Shown here piece by piece: positions 1 to 4,765 of a stretch of 6,190 bases of DNA (position 1 is the first letter of the stretch; the number at the start of each line of letters is the position of its first letter). Source of the stretch: Actinomycetales bacterium (GTDB lineage Bacteria > Actinomycetota > Actinomycetes > Mycobacteriales > Mycobacteriaceae); the NCBI GenBank assembly GCA_012838715.1, contig DUOR01000479.1, forward strand, positions 1-6,190, in the 5' to 3' direction. Under the pieces are notes generated by a model, which saw nothing but the letters and a program-made list of their open reading frames with translations, did not search any database and was not told the DNA's origin. Position numbers and translations under genes: made by a program.

Positions 1-75
1 GATGCCGGGGCGGGCGATGCCGGGGCGGACGATGCAGCACCGGGGGACGCCGCGCCGGGCGATGCCGCACCGGGC
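1..75 (+). repeat. 15-bp tandem repeat, 5 copies, inside the SRAP gene
   Basis: Five in-frame 15-bp units begin at 1, 16, 31, 46 and 61, each starting GATGC or GACGC. They encode DAGAG, DAGAD, DAAPG, DAAPG, DAAPG. The block may continue to the left of the window. It lies in the loop before the RWGLVPHW strand, where YedK-type proteins normally have only a short connection. Confidence 0.85.
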
Positions 76-561
76 CCCGCGACGATTGCGGCGGCGGTGC
101 GGTGGGGGCTGGTGCCGCACTGGTCGAAGTCGATGCCGAAGACCCCGTACTTCAACGCCCGTTCGGAGACCTGGCGGGAGAAGCCGGTGTTCCGCAACGG
201 CAGGCCCTGCGTCGTGCCGATGGACGGCTGGTACGAATGGCGCGACAAGGCCCCGTTCCTCGTGGAGCCGGAGGACGGCGGGCTGATTCTCGTGGCCGGC
301 CTGTGGGACCGCTGCGGCGACATCGTCAGCTGCACCCTCCTGACCACCGACGCCGTCGGCCACCTGGCCGATCTGCACCACCGCATGCCGCGGGTGCTGG
401 GGGAGGGGGAGGTCGCCGCATGGCTCGACGGGGCGGGCCCTTTCGCCGACGGGGACGTCGGGATGACGGACGCGGGCACCGTCGGAAAGCTCACGGTGCG
501 GCCGGTGAACAAGGCCGTGGGCAACGTGGCCAACGACGGCGAGTGGCTGCTGGAGGAATAG
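1..561 (+). CDS. SOS response-associated peptidase (SRAP/YedK/HMCES family), 5' end missing
   Basis: This is the C-terminal part of an SRAP protein. The family forms a covalent thiazolidine crosslink with abasic sites in single-stranded DNA and so shields them. The frame is open from base 1, so the gene starts to the left of the window; the GTG at 97 lies mid-protein and is not the start. Recognisable blocks are RWGLVPHW (from base 100), FNARSET, the active-site block MDGWYEW with its Glu at 235-237, the LHHRMP block whose first His (376-378) matches the catalytic His of YedK, and the C-terminal VNKAVGNVANDGE. The catalytic Cys2 and the Asn of the NxAP motif should lie upstream and cannot be checked. 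Just before RWGL sits an odd Asp/Ala/Gly/Pro stretch coded by a 15-bp tandem repeat. The gene ends with TAG at 559-561, 9 bp before the convergent ybaK-like gene. The family call is firm; whether the gene is intact is unknown. Confidence 0.9.
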   Translation, partial: DAGAGDAGADDAAPGDAAPGDAAPGPATIAAAVRWGLVPHWSKSMPKTPYFNARSETWREKPVFRNGRPCVVPMDGWYEWRDKAPFLVEPEDGGLILVAGLWDRCGDIVSCTLLTTDAVGHLADLHHRMPRVLGEGEVAAWLDGAGPFADGDVGMTDAGTVGKLTVRPVNKAVGNVANDGEWLLEE

Positions 562-570
562 CCCCCGCGG

Positions 571-1071
571 TCAGCCGCGCACGTCGGCGAACGTCGCGCC
601 CGTGAGGCGGGCGAGGTCCTCCGGGGCCAACCCGACGTCGAGGCCGCGGCGGCCGCCCGACACGTAGATGACGTCGGCGTCGCGCGCGGAGGAATCGATG
701 ACCGTCGGCAACGGCCGCTTCTGGCCCAACGGGGAAATCCCGCCGACGACGTAACCCGTCGCGCGCTGCGCCGCGGCCGGATCGGCGAGCTCCGCCTTCG
801 ACGCGCCCAACGCCTTCGCCGTGGCCTTCACGTCGAGGCGCCCGGTGACGGGCACGACCGCGACCGCCAGCCCGGTGCGCTTGCCCCGCAGATCGACGAC
901 GAGGGTCTTGAAAATCCGCTCCGCCCCAATCCCGTGGTGCGCACCCAGCCAATGGGCGGCGTCCTCGCCGAAATGGCCGTCGGCATGCGGGAACTGGAGC
1001 ACGGTGTGGGGGATTCCCGCGGCGACACACGCGGCGATGGCCGGCGTCGCCCCCTTTTTCTTCGTTCCCAT
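571..1071 (-). CDS. ybaK: YbaK/EbsC-family Cys-tRNA(Pro)-type aminoacyl-tRNA deacylase
   Basis: The predicted protein has 166 residues, the normal length for YbaK. The family hydrolyses mischarged aminoacyl-tRNA, classically Cys-tRNA(Pro), in the cytosol, with help from prolyl-tRNA synthetase. Visible marks are the KTLVVD block with Lys55 (the equivalent of YbaK Lys46, needed for activity), the hallmark [12 protein letters not shown] at 107-118, and LPTVIDSSA just after it. The ATG at 1071 is preceded by AGGA with 7 nt spacing, which supports this start. The gene converges on the SRAP gene (9 bp apart), with a small CGCGG-TCAG-CCGCG hairpin at 566-579 holding the stop codon in its loop. It is divergent from sigH across 43 bp, so the two upstream regions must overlap. 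The substrate could be another tRNA within the YbaK/ProX superfamily, but the GGISPLGQK block favours YbaK proper. Confidence 0.9.
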   Translation of the reverse strand: MGTKKKGATPAIAACVAAGIPHTVLQFPHADGHFGEDAAHWLGAHHGIGAERIFKTLVVDLRGKRTGLAVAVVPVTGRLDVKATAKALGASKAELADPAAAQRATGYVVGGISPLGQKRPLPTVIDSSARDADVIYVSGGRRGLDVGLAPEDLARLTGATFADVRG

Positions 1072-1101
1072 GCAATCATCCTGTCACCCGGGCCGCCCGG
1101 A

Positions 1102-1107
1102 TAGGAT
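1102..1107 (+). promoter_or_regulatory. Possible -10 element of a leaderless sigH promoter
   Basis: TAGGAT fits the actinobacterial TANNNT -10 pattern, and its end lies 7 nt before the ATG at 1115, so transcription would begin at or next to the start codon. No convincing -35 is visible. The same bases can be read as a Shine-Dalgarno (AGGA, 1103-1106), so the two readings compete. No SigH-type GGAA-GTT pair was found here. Confidence 0.3.
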
Positions 1108-1114
1108 GGAACGC

Positions 1115-1852
1115 ATGACTTCCGAAGCCACCGGACCCGACGAGGCGGCCAACCCCGCCCGAACGGCGACCGACCCCGCGGAGGGCAACGTCCGGACGGA
1201 CGAAACCGACGCGCAGTTGGTGGGGCGCTTCGAAGCCGACGCCCTGCCCCTGCTCGACCAGCTCTACGGCGCCGCCCTGCGGATGACCCGCAACCCCGCG
1301 GACGCCGAGGACCTGGTGCAGGAGGCCTACATGAAGGCGTTCCAGGGCTTCCGCTCCTACAAGCCGGGCACCAACCTCAAGGCGTGGATGTACCGCATCC
1401 TCACGAACGCGTACATCAACAACTACCGCAAGAAGCAGCGCCGGCCCGCCGAATACGCCACCGACGAATTCACCGACTCCCAGTTCGCCGAAACCGCATC
1501 GCACCAGTCCACCGGGCTGCGGTCCGCGGAAGTGGAGGCGCTCGCCCTGCTTCCCGACGACGAAATCCGCGAGGCCCTGATGGACCTCAACGAGGACTAC
1601 CGGATGGTCGTCTACTACGCCGACGTCGAGGGATTCCCGTACAAGGAAATCGCCGAAATCATGGGCACGCCCATCGGCACGGTGATGTCCCGGCTCCACC
1701 GGGGAAGGAAACAGCTCCGGGAGGCGTTGAAGGATGTAGCCAAGGAACGCGGCTTCATCCGGGAACCCCGGGACGGGGCCGCGACAAGTGGACGGACGGA
1801 CGATGCGGCCCCCGACGGGGGAGCCGCTGCCAGCGGAAAGGTGAGTCGATGA
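1115..1852 (+). CDS. sigH: ECF (group 4) RNA polymerase sigma factor SigH
   Basis: This 245-residue sigma-70 family factor directs RNA polymerase to thiol-oxidative and heat stress promoters and is held inactive by RshA. Region 2 spans about residues 44-112 and includes the core-binding and -10 recognition block [13 protein letters not shown], then [23 protein letters not shown] (split here only for naming) and NNYRKKQR. Region 4 spans about 147-205, with the helix-turn-helix [20 protein letters not shown] and the ending [12 protein letters not shown]. These match SigH/SigR closely. The first roughly 32 residues and the last roughly 30 are acidic or Ala/Gly/Asp-rich and poorly conserved. I chose ATG 1115, with AGGA 8 nt upstream; ATG 1106 is an in-frame alternative adding three residues. 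The frame is open far upstream, but that part is antisense to ybaK. The stop overlaps the rshA start as ATGA, so translation of the two is coupled, as usual for sigma/anti-sigma pairs. Confidence 0.95.
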   Translation: MTSEATGPDEAANPARTATDPAEGNVRTDETDAQLVGRFEADALPLLDQLYGAALRMTRNPADAEDLVQEAYMKAFQGFRSYKPGTNLKAWMYRILTNAYINNYRKKQRRPAEYATDEFTDSQFAETASHQSTGLRSAEVEALALLPDDEIREALMDLNEDYRMVVYYADVEGFPYKEIAEIMGTPIGTVMSRLHRGRKQLREALKDVAKERGFIREPRDGAATSGRTDDAAPDGGAAASGKVSR

Positions 1853-2127
1853 GCGACAGCGAGAATCGCTGCGGGAACCCGGGGCATTGCGCCGACGTAC
1901 GTCGGCGACTGCACGCCCTCCTCGACGGCGAATGCGATCCGGACGAAACCCGGGACCTGGAGAAGCACATCCGGGAATGCGCCAGGTGCAGTGAGGACCT
2001 CGGGTGCGAGCGGGCCCTCCGGGCACTGCTGCGCCGCTGCTGCTGCGAACCGGCGCCGACCGAGCTGCGCCGCCGCATCACCACCCGCATCCGGGTCACG
2101 TACCGTACCGGCTTCGTGTCGGAGTAG
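1849..2127 (+). CDS. rshA: Zinc-binding redox-sensing anti-sigma factor RshA (RsrA family)
   Basis: This 92-residue protein should bind reduced SigH and release it when its thiols are oxidised. The ZAS motif H-X3-C-X2-C is plain: His40, Cys44, Cys47 in HIRECARC. Cys14 fits the fourth zinc-ligand position of RsrA (Cys11), and the Cys64-Cys65-Cys66 run matches the RsrA Cys61-Cys62 region. Further cysteines are at 8, 29 and 53, making nine in total, which is rich even for the family. The ATG overlaps the sigH stop (ATGA), and AAGG at 1838-1841 gives a ribosome binding site 7 nt upstream, which fixes this start. No membrane segment is present, so it is a cytosolic anti-sigma factor. A long frame continues upstream of the ATG, but there it is an out-of-frame shadow of sigH. 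Confidence 0.93.
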   Translation: MSDSENRCGNPGHCADVRRRLHALLDGECDPDETRDLEKHIRECARCSEDLGCERALRALLRRCCCEPAPTELRRRITTRIRVTYRTGFVSE

Positions 2128-2242
2128 CGGGGGCGAGCGCGGCGAGCGCGGCGCGGTCAACGCGGGGGGCGCGGCGGCGAGCGCGTTAGTGGGCCAACCG
2201 CCGCGACGGCGCTGAACGCCAATGAACGGCACCGAAAAGAAG
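2128..2242. other. Non-coding gap after rshA with GGCGAGCGC repeats
   Basis: No credible gene is seen. The 9-mer GGCGAGCGC occurs at 2132-2140, immediately again at 2141-2149, and a third time at 2176-2184. There is no clear terminator for sigH-rshA before the large inverted repeat at 2243-2281. Confidence 0.6.
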
Positions 2243-2281
2243 AACACCCCGGGCAATCCATGTCGGATTGCCCGGGGTGTT
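2243..2281 (-). terminator. Strong intrinsic terminator for the whiB1/bL37 side, possibly bidirectional
   Basis: A perfect 17-bp inverted repeat (arms 2243-2259 and 2265-2281, AACACCCCGGGCAATCC and its complement) surrounds a 5-nt loop. On the minus strand the stem is followed by CTTCTTTTC, a T-rich tail typical of factor-independent termination, so it most clearly ends transcripts from the bL37 gene. On the plus strand the stem starts with AA and ends with TT but lacks a following T-run, so it may still act weakly on sigH-rshA mRNA. Confidence 0.85.
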
Positions 2282-2293
2282 CCGCGTTCGGCT

Positions 2294-2340
2294 GGAGCGG
2301 CAGCTCCCGCAGCGGTCGGTCGTGGGCCGGTGGGCCCACG
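2294..2340 (-). other. Two further hairpins in the bL37 3' region
   Basis: CGTGGGCC-GGTG-GGCCCACG (2321-2340) is a perfect 8-bp stem that begins 5 nt after the bL37 stop on the minus strand. GGAGC-GGCA-GCTCC (2294-2307) is a second, 5-bp stem. Neither has a T-run, so they look like RNA-stabilising or pausing structures ahead of the main terminator at 2243-2281 rather than terminators themselves. Confidence 0.5.
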
Positions 2341-2345
2341 GTGAC

Positions 2346-2420
2346 TCAGCTGTTGGGGCGCTTGCCGTGGTTCGCCTTCTTCTTGCGGCGATCCTTGCGC
2401 TTACGGCCTCGCTTGCTCAT
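2346..2420 (-). CDS. Ribosomal protein bL37-type small basic protein (24 aa)
   Basis: This tiny gene encodes 24 residues, 13 of them Lys or Arg. It begins MSKRGRKRKDRR and ends KANHGKRPNS. The start MxKRGRK and the end KANHGKRPN are typical of the short actinobacterial large-subunit protein bL37, seen in mycobacterial ribosome structures. GGAGG at 2426-2430 lies 5 nt before the ATG, an excellent ribosome binding site. The gene lies 123 bp downstream of whiB1 on the same strand, with hairpins and a strong terminator behind it, so it is the last gene of its transcript. A possible own -10 is described at 2457-2462. The peptide is too short for a domain search, so the call rests on the pattern of residues and the context. 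It should not be confused with the AURKAIP1/COX24-type protein bS22, which is also short and basic. Confidence 0.85.
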   Translation of the reverse strand: MSKRGRKRKDRRKKKANHGKRPNS

Positions 2421-2456
2421 GTGAGCCTCCTCGGTCGGATTGATTTCAACCCGTTC

Positions 2457-2462
2457 AGCCTA
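2457..2462 (-). promoter_or_regulatory. Possible -10 element for the bL37 gene
   Basis: On the minus strand this reads TAGGCT, fitting TANNNT, 36 nt before the bL37 start codon, which would give a leader of about 30 nt containing the GGAGG site. The -35 region is not convincing, so the gene could equally be read through from whiB1. Confidence 0.3.
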
Positions 2463-2482
2463 CTACGGGCGGGTGGTGCATT

Positions 2483-2510
2483 GGTTAACCCGCTGGTCGG
2501 CGGGATGACC
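2483..2510 (-). other. Imperfect hairpin between whiB1 and bL37
   Basis: The arms GGTTAACCCGC (2483-2493) and GCGGGATGACC (2500-2510) pair with two mismatches around a 6-nt loop. There is no T-run on either side. It could mark partial termination, pausing or an mRNA processing point between whiB1 and bL37. Confidence 0.4.
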
Positions 2511-2543
2511 GTCCGTCGCCCGTGCAGGCGATGGAGGGGGTAC

Positions 2544-2807
2544 TTACACGGTGGTGCGGGTGCGGCGGGTGCGGCCGCGGTTGCGGCGGCGCTTCAGCGC
2601 GCGACGCTCGTCCTCGGACATGCCGCCCCAGACGCCGGCGTCCTGGCCGGTCTCGAGGGCCCACGCGAGGCACTGGGAAGTGACGGGGCAGCGGTTGCAG
2701 ACGACCTTGGCCTTCGCGATCTGGGCGAGGGCGGGGCCGGAGTTGCCGACGGGGAAGAACAGCTCGGGGTCTTCCTGACGGCAAACGGCTTCGTGGCGCC
2801 AATCCAT
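2544..2807 (-). CDS. whiB1: WhiB1/WhcE-type iron-sulfur transcription regulator
   Basis: This 87-residue Wbl protein is nearly identical to mycobacterial WhiB1 over its core. The four [4Fe-4S] ligands are Cys9, Cys37, Cys40 and Cys46 (CNRCPVTSQC). The opening MDWRH and the ELFFPVGNSGPALAQI block follow the WhiB1 pattern, including Trp3, and GVWGGMSEDERRALKR holds the Wbl turn with Trp60; these tryptophans contact sigma-A region 4 in M. tuberculosis WhiB1. The tail from about residue 72 is Arg/Lys/Thr-rich and suits DNA contact. In mycobacteria WhiB1 is essential and loses its cluster to nitric oxide; the C. glutamicum counterpart WhcE is linked to the SigH stress response. AAGGAG at 2815-2820, 7 nt before the ATG, fixes the start. 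It stands alone upstream of the bL37 gene, behind a long leader and a candidate CRP/GlxR-controlled promoter. Confidence 0.97.
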   Translation of the reverse strand: MDWRHEAVCRQEDPELFFPVGNSGPALAQIAKAKVVCNRCPVTSQCLAWALETGQDAGVWGGMSEDERRALKRRRNRGRTRRTRTTV

Positions 2808-2967
2808 TGCAAAACTCCTTTAATCGTAACCCGGGTGCGGGCAAGGGGATCCCGCTGACGGCGGGTGGCAGTTTCAGCGGAGGGGCCCCATGCGTGAGAT
2901 GGAAATCGCGGCCGGCCGCGGTCGTGCGTTCCCTTGCGGGAACCAGGGGTTCGACTGCGGTGCCGCG

Positions 2968-2998
2968 GACCACGGGCGCGACGGTGCGCCCCGTGGTC
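2968..2998 (-). other. Strong hairpin in the whiB1 leader
   Basis: GACCACGGGCGC (2968-2979) pairs with GCGCCCCGTGGTC (2986-2998) through 12 bp with one bulged base and a 6-nt loop. It lies about 160-190 nt before the whiB1 start codon, inside the predicted leader. There is no T-run, so it is not a simple terminator. Confidence 0.55.
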
Positions 2999-3042
2999 AT
3001 GTACGGGGTGAAGACTTCAGCTTCCCCCCGCGGTCCTGTTGA

Positions 3043-3071
3043 ATGATGACACGTCACGGCGCGCTTGTGAA
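3043..3071 (-). promoter_or_regulatory. Candidate sigma-A promoter of whiB1
   Basis: On the minus strand TTCACA (3071-3066; five of six match TTGACA) and CATCAT (3048-3043; four of six match TATAAT) are separated by exactly 17 bp. The predicted start is near 3036, about 229 nt before the whiB1 ATG. The -35 coincides with a TGTGA half-site on the opposite strand. This is the best-formed promoter I find in the gap, but it is by eye only. Confidence 0.45.
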
Positions 3072-3087
3072 GGGCTTATTGACGAAA

Positions 3088-3103
3088 AGTGCCGAACGTC
3101 ACA
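3088..3103 (-). promoter_or_regulatory. CRP/GlxR-like cAMP-receptor binding site
   Basis: The minus strand reads TGTGACGTTCGGCACT against the consensus TGTGANNTANNTCACA: the left half is perfect, T8 matches, and CAC of the right half matches (9 of 12 fixed positions). Its centre is about 60 bp upstream of the predicted whiB1 start, the classic activator position. GlxR is the CRP homologue of corynebacteria, and M. tuberculosis whiB1 is known to be under CRP control. Confidence 0.5.
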
Positions 3104-3165
3104 AGAAAGTGAACTTTGCGTTACATCCGCAGGTAGGGGGCTTGCGGTGGTGTTTACGGTGTTGT

Positions 3166-4245
3166 CTACCGGCCGCCGGCGCGTGGGAGCATCAGCGCGC
3201 GGACCCGCCTGCCGAGCATCGCGGTGAGCCTCGCCCACCACGGCTGGTCGCCGGTTTCCTGCGCGTACTCGCGTGCCGTGTCGGGGGCGATGAAGCTGAT
3301 TGCCCCACGGGCGCAAGTGATGTCGAGGTGATCGCGTTCATCGACGTACTCGCCGTCGATCTGCAGGTTCAGCGGCCGTTCGGAGCGCAACCGGACGTGG
3401 TCGACGTCGTCGAAACGGATTTCCCGCTCCGCCACCTTCAGCGCCCGCCACATGGAATCGCCGGTGCCGGTGAGCCGCAGGGCGCCGACGAGGCCGCGCA
3501 CCCCCTGAAGGGAGGTCATGCCGAAGAATCCCAGCCCGGTGTCCAGGCGGGTGCCCGGGTTGGTGACCACCGCGAGGTCGCCGAGGAAGGTCCACGGGTT
3601 CGAGTTGGACACGATGACGAGGGGGAGGTTCTCGCCGACGACCTCACCGTTGACTTCCGCGGTGAGCCGCGGCGGGTTCTGCCGGACGCGGTTCCATGCC
3701 GCCATGACGGCGGGCACGTAGCGCAGCGCGTGGGCGCTCTTCCCTTCGGCGCGGACGTCCTCGATGGTGGACACGACGTCGGCGTCGATGCCCATGCCGG
3801 TGTTCACCACGAACCAGCGTTCGCCGGCGCGGCCGACGGTGAGGCGCCGTTCGCGGCCCTCGGTGAGCAGTTCGCCGATGACGCGCGCCGCCAGGCGCGC
3901 CTCGCGCGGCAGTCCCATCGCGCCGGCCAGCACGTTCGCGCTTCCCGACGGGATGACGGCGATCGCGGGGAGTTCCTCGGCCGTGCGCCCCGGGCGGCCA
4001 TCGTCGGAGGAACCGAGGAGGCCGTTGACCACTTCGTGGACGGTGCCGTCGCCGCCCATGCACACGATGACGTCGAAGTCGTCGCGGGTCATGCCGGTGA
4101 CCATGGCGGTCGCGTGGCCGGAATGGCCGGTGAACTGGGCGCGGACCTTCATTCCGGGTACCGCGCGGAGTTCCGCCACGACGGAGCGGGTGAGCCGTTC
4201 CGTGATGGACGTGGAGTTGGGGTTCGAGATCAAGAGGGCGCGCAC
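3166..4245 (-). CDS. Diacylglycerol/lipid kinase family protein (DAGK catalytic domain)
   Basis: This 359-residue protein belongs to the DgkB/YegS-like family, which phosphorylates diacylglycerol or related lipids with ATP at the inner face of the membrane. The start RALLISNPNSTSITE is the family's first strand and loop. The nucleotide-binding motif is MGGDGTVHEVVNGLL with GGDGT at 64-68, and PSGSANVLAGAMGLP (99-113) is the second hallmark. LNLQIDGEY near residue 318 is the C-terminal DG motif region. No membrane segment is seen. A GTG start at 4245 is chosen because a good -10, TACAAT (4258-4253), ends 7 nt before it, which would give a leaderless mRNA beginning at MRALLISNPN, the usual family start. 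ATG 4254 (three residues longer) overlaps that -10, and ATG 4344 would run through the neighbour's promoter. The exact lipid substrate cannot be told from sequence; a role in phospholipid or glycolipid recycling is inference. Confidence 0.9.
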   Translation of the reverse strand: MRALLISNPNSTSITERLTRSVVAELRAVPGMKVRAQFTGHSGHATAMVTGMTRDDFDVIVCMGGDGTVHEVVNGLLGSSDDGRPGRTAEELPAIAVIPSGSANVLAGAMGLPREARLAARVIGELLTEGRERRLTVGRAGERWFVVNTGMGIDADVVSTIEDVRAEGKSAHALRYVPAVMAAWNRVRQNPPRLTAEVNGEVVGENLPLVIVSNSNPWTFLGDLAVVTNPGTRLDTGLGFFGMTSLQGVRGLVGALRLTGTGDSMWRALKVAEREIRFDDVDHVRLRSERPLNLQIDGEYVDERDHLDITCARGAISFIAPDTAREYAQETGDQPWWARLTAMLGRRVRALMLPRAGGR

Positions 4246-4252
4246 ATCCCCC

Positions 4253-4258
4253 ATTGTA
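4253..4258 (-). promoter_or_regulatory. -10 element of the lipid kinase gene, probably leaderless
   Basis: On the minus strand this reads TACAAT, five of six to TATAAT. Seven bases separate it from GTG at 4245, so the transcript would start on that codon. No clear -35 is visible, as is common for corynebacterial promoters. Confidence 0.5.
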
Positions 4259-4266
4259 TTGGGCAC

Positions 4267-4272
4267 TAGGGT
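4267..4272 (+). promoter_or_regulatory. -10 element of the membrane protein gene
   Basis: TAGGGT fits TANNNT and predicts a start near 4280, giving a leader of about 21 nt that contains GAGGAG (4288-4293). Only 8 bp separate it from the -10 of the divergent lipid kinase promoter, so polymerase footprints must overlap. Confidence 0.45.
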
Positions 4273-4300
4273 GGTGGGCGTGAATCCGAGGAGTGCCACC

Positions 4301-4708
4301 ATGAATAGTTCCGGCCCGATGGCCGCGCCCCGTTCCGTCATCATCGGTGCATGGATCGCGGTGGTCGAGTGCGTGATGGGTCTCGGCTATGGCGCGTTTC
4401 TGGCCATCCGCGATTTCCAGGGTTACGAGGACCCGGGCGCCGTCATCTCCGGTTGGGGCACGGCCCTGTGGTTCCTGTTCATTTTCGGCGCGGTGCTGGC
4501 CGGCGCCATCAGCCTGCTGACGGGCCGCCGCTGGGGCCGTGGCCCCATCGTCATGCTGAACCTGTGCCTGACGGGCGTGGCCATCTACATGTTCACCTCG
4601 GGCGCCTTCGGCCTGGGCGCGGTGACCATCGCGTTCTCCCTGTCGGCGCTGGCCTGCATGTTCAACCCGAAGGCGGTCGACTGGGCCGCCTCCGGTTCCT
4701 TCATCTAA
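4301..4708 (+). CDS. Small four-helix integral membrane protein of unknown function
   Basis: I do not recognise a named family. The 135-residue product has four likely membrane helices at about 12-36 (SVIIGAWIAVVECVMGLGYG), 52-73 (WGTALWFLFIFGAVLAGAIS), 82-100 and 104-121. A polar loop RDFQGYEDPG lies between helices 1 and 2, and a positively charged GRRWGRG loop between helices 2 and 3, which suggests that this second loop and both termini face the cytosol. There are no catalytic-looking motifs. The start ATG 4301 has GAGGAG 7 nt upstream, a textbook ribosome binding site. An in-frame GTG at 4280 coincides with the predicted transcription start and would add seven residues, but the strong Shine-Dalgarno favours the ATG. 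It is divergent from the lipid kinase and convergent with the beta-propeller gene. The conserved neighbourhood suggests an envelope-related protein, without specific proof. Confidence 0.85.
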   Translation: MNSSGPMAAPRSVIIGAWIAVVECVMGLGYGAFLAIRDFQGYEDPGAVISGWGTALWFLFIFGAVLAGAISLLTGRRWGRGPIVMLNLCLTGVAIYMFTSGAFGLGAVTIAFSLSALACMFNPKAVDWAASGSFI

Positions 4709-4765
4709 GGGGCCATCCCGGCAACTTAAGGGGATATCCCGGCAGCACAAAGGTCATTCCGGGGG
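4707..4765. repeat. 21-bp imperfect tandem repeat, about 2.7 copies
   Basis: Units start at 4707 (AAGGGGCCATCCCGGCAACT...), 4728 (AAGGGGATATCCCGGCAGCA...) and 4749 (AAAGGTCATTCCGGGG, with a 1-bp shift). The core GGGATATCCC at 4731-4740 is a perfect palindrome. The array begins inside the stop codon of the membrane protein gene and fills the convergent gap. Confidence 0.65.

Larger units (their letters stand above)
2808..3165 (-). other. Gene-free whiB1 upstream region with structured leader
   Basis: No credible gene lies in these 358 bases. Read on the minus strand, the region holds in order a CRP/GlxR-like site, a candidate sigma-A promoter with a start near 3036, and a leader of about 229 nt to whiB1. 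The leader is rich in inverted repeats: 3004-3026 (GGGGTGAAG/CTTCCCCCC, one mismatch), 2968-2998, GTTCCC-TTGC-GGGAAC at 2928-2943, a 14-bp palindrome CGCGGCCGGCCGCG at 2907-2920, and CCCGC-TGACG-GCGGG at 2851-2865. I see no terminator for the lipid kinase gene that ends at 3166, so read-through into whiB1 is possible. Confidence 0.6.

Noticed and set aside
1..75. CRISPR or other spaced-repeat array
   Set aside because: The units are contiguous 15-mers in frame with a coding region and have no spacers.
97..561. GTG 97 as the start of the SRAP gene
   Set aside because: It would begin inside the conserved RWGLVPHW block and omit the catalytic Cys2. The frame is open to the left edge, so the gene is simply cut by the window.
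989..1020. GGGAAC as a SigH autoregulatory -35 inside ybaK, upstream of sigH
   Set aside because: No GTT-type -10 occurs at the required 16-19 bp spacing.
1076..2026. Minus-strand open frame opposite sigH and rshA
   Set aside because: The composition is typical of a GC-rich shadow, and the sigH and rshA motifs on the plus strand are unambiguous.
2823..2860. SigH-type or -10 element (GGGAT...GTTACGAT) right before the whiB1 ribosome binding site
   Set aside because: The -35 deviates from GGAAT/GGAAC, and a start here would leave almost no leader and could remove the AAGGAG site. A link of whiB1 to SigH is known from relatives but is not proven by this motif.
2485..3000. Possible upstream ORF from ATG 3000 that overlaps whiB1 out of frame
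   Set aside because: It has no ribosome binding site, no recognisable product and the composition of a shadow frame. A regulatory uORF is not excluded but has no positive support.
3043..4269. Plus-strand open frame of 408 codons opposite the lipid kinase
   Set aside because: It is antisense to a gene with clear GGDGT and PSGSANVL motifs. The product is His/Asp/Arg/Gly-rich without any family pattern, and no ribosome binding site precedes it. Long shadow frames are expected at this GC content.
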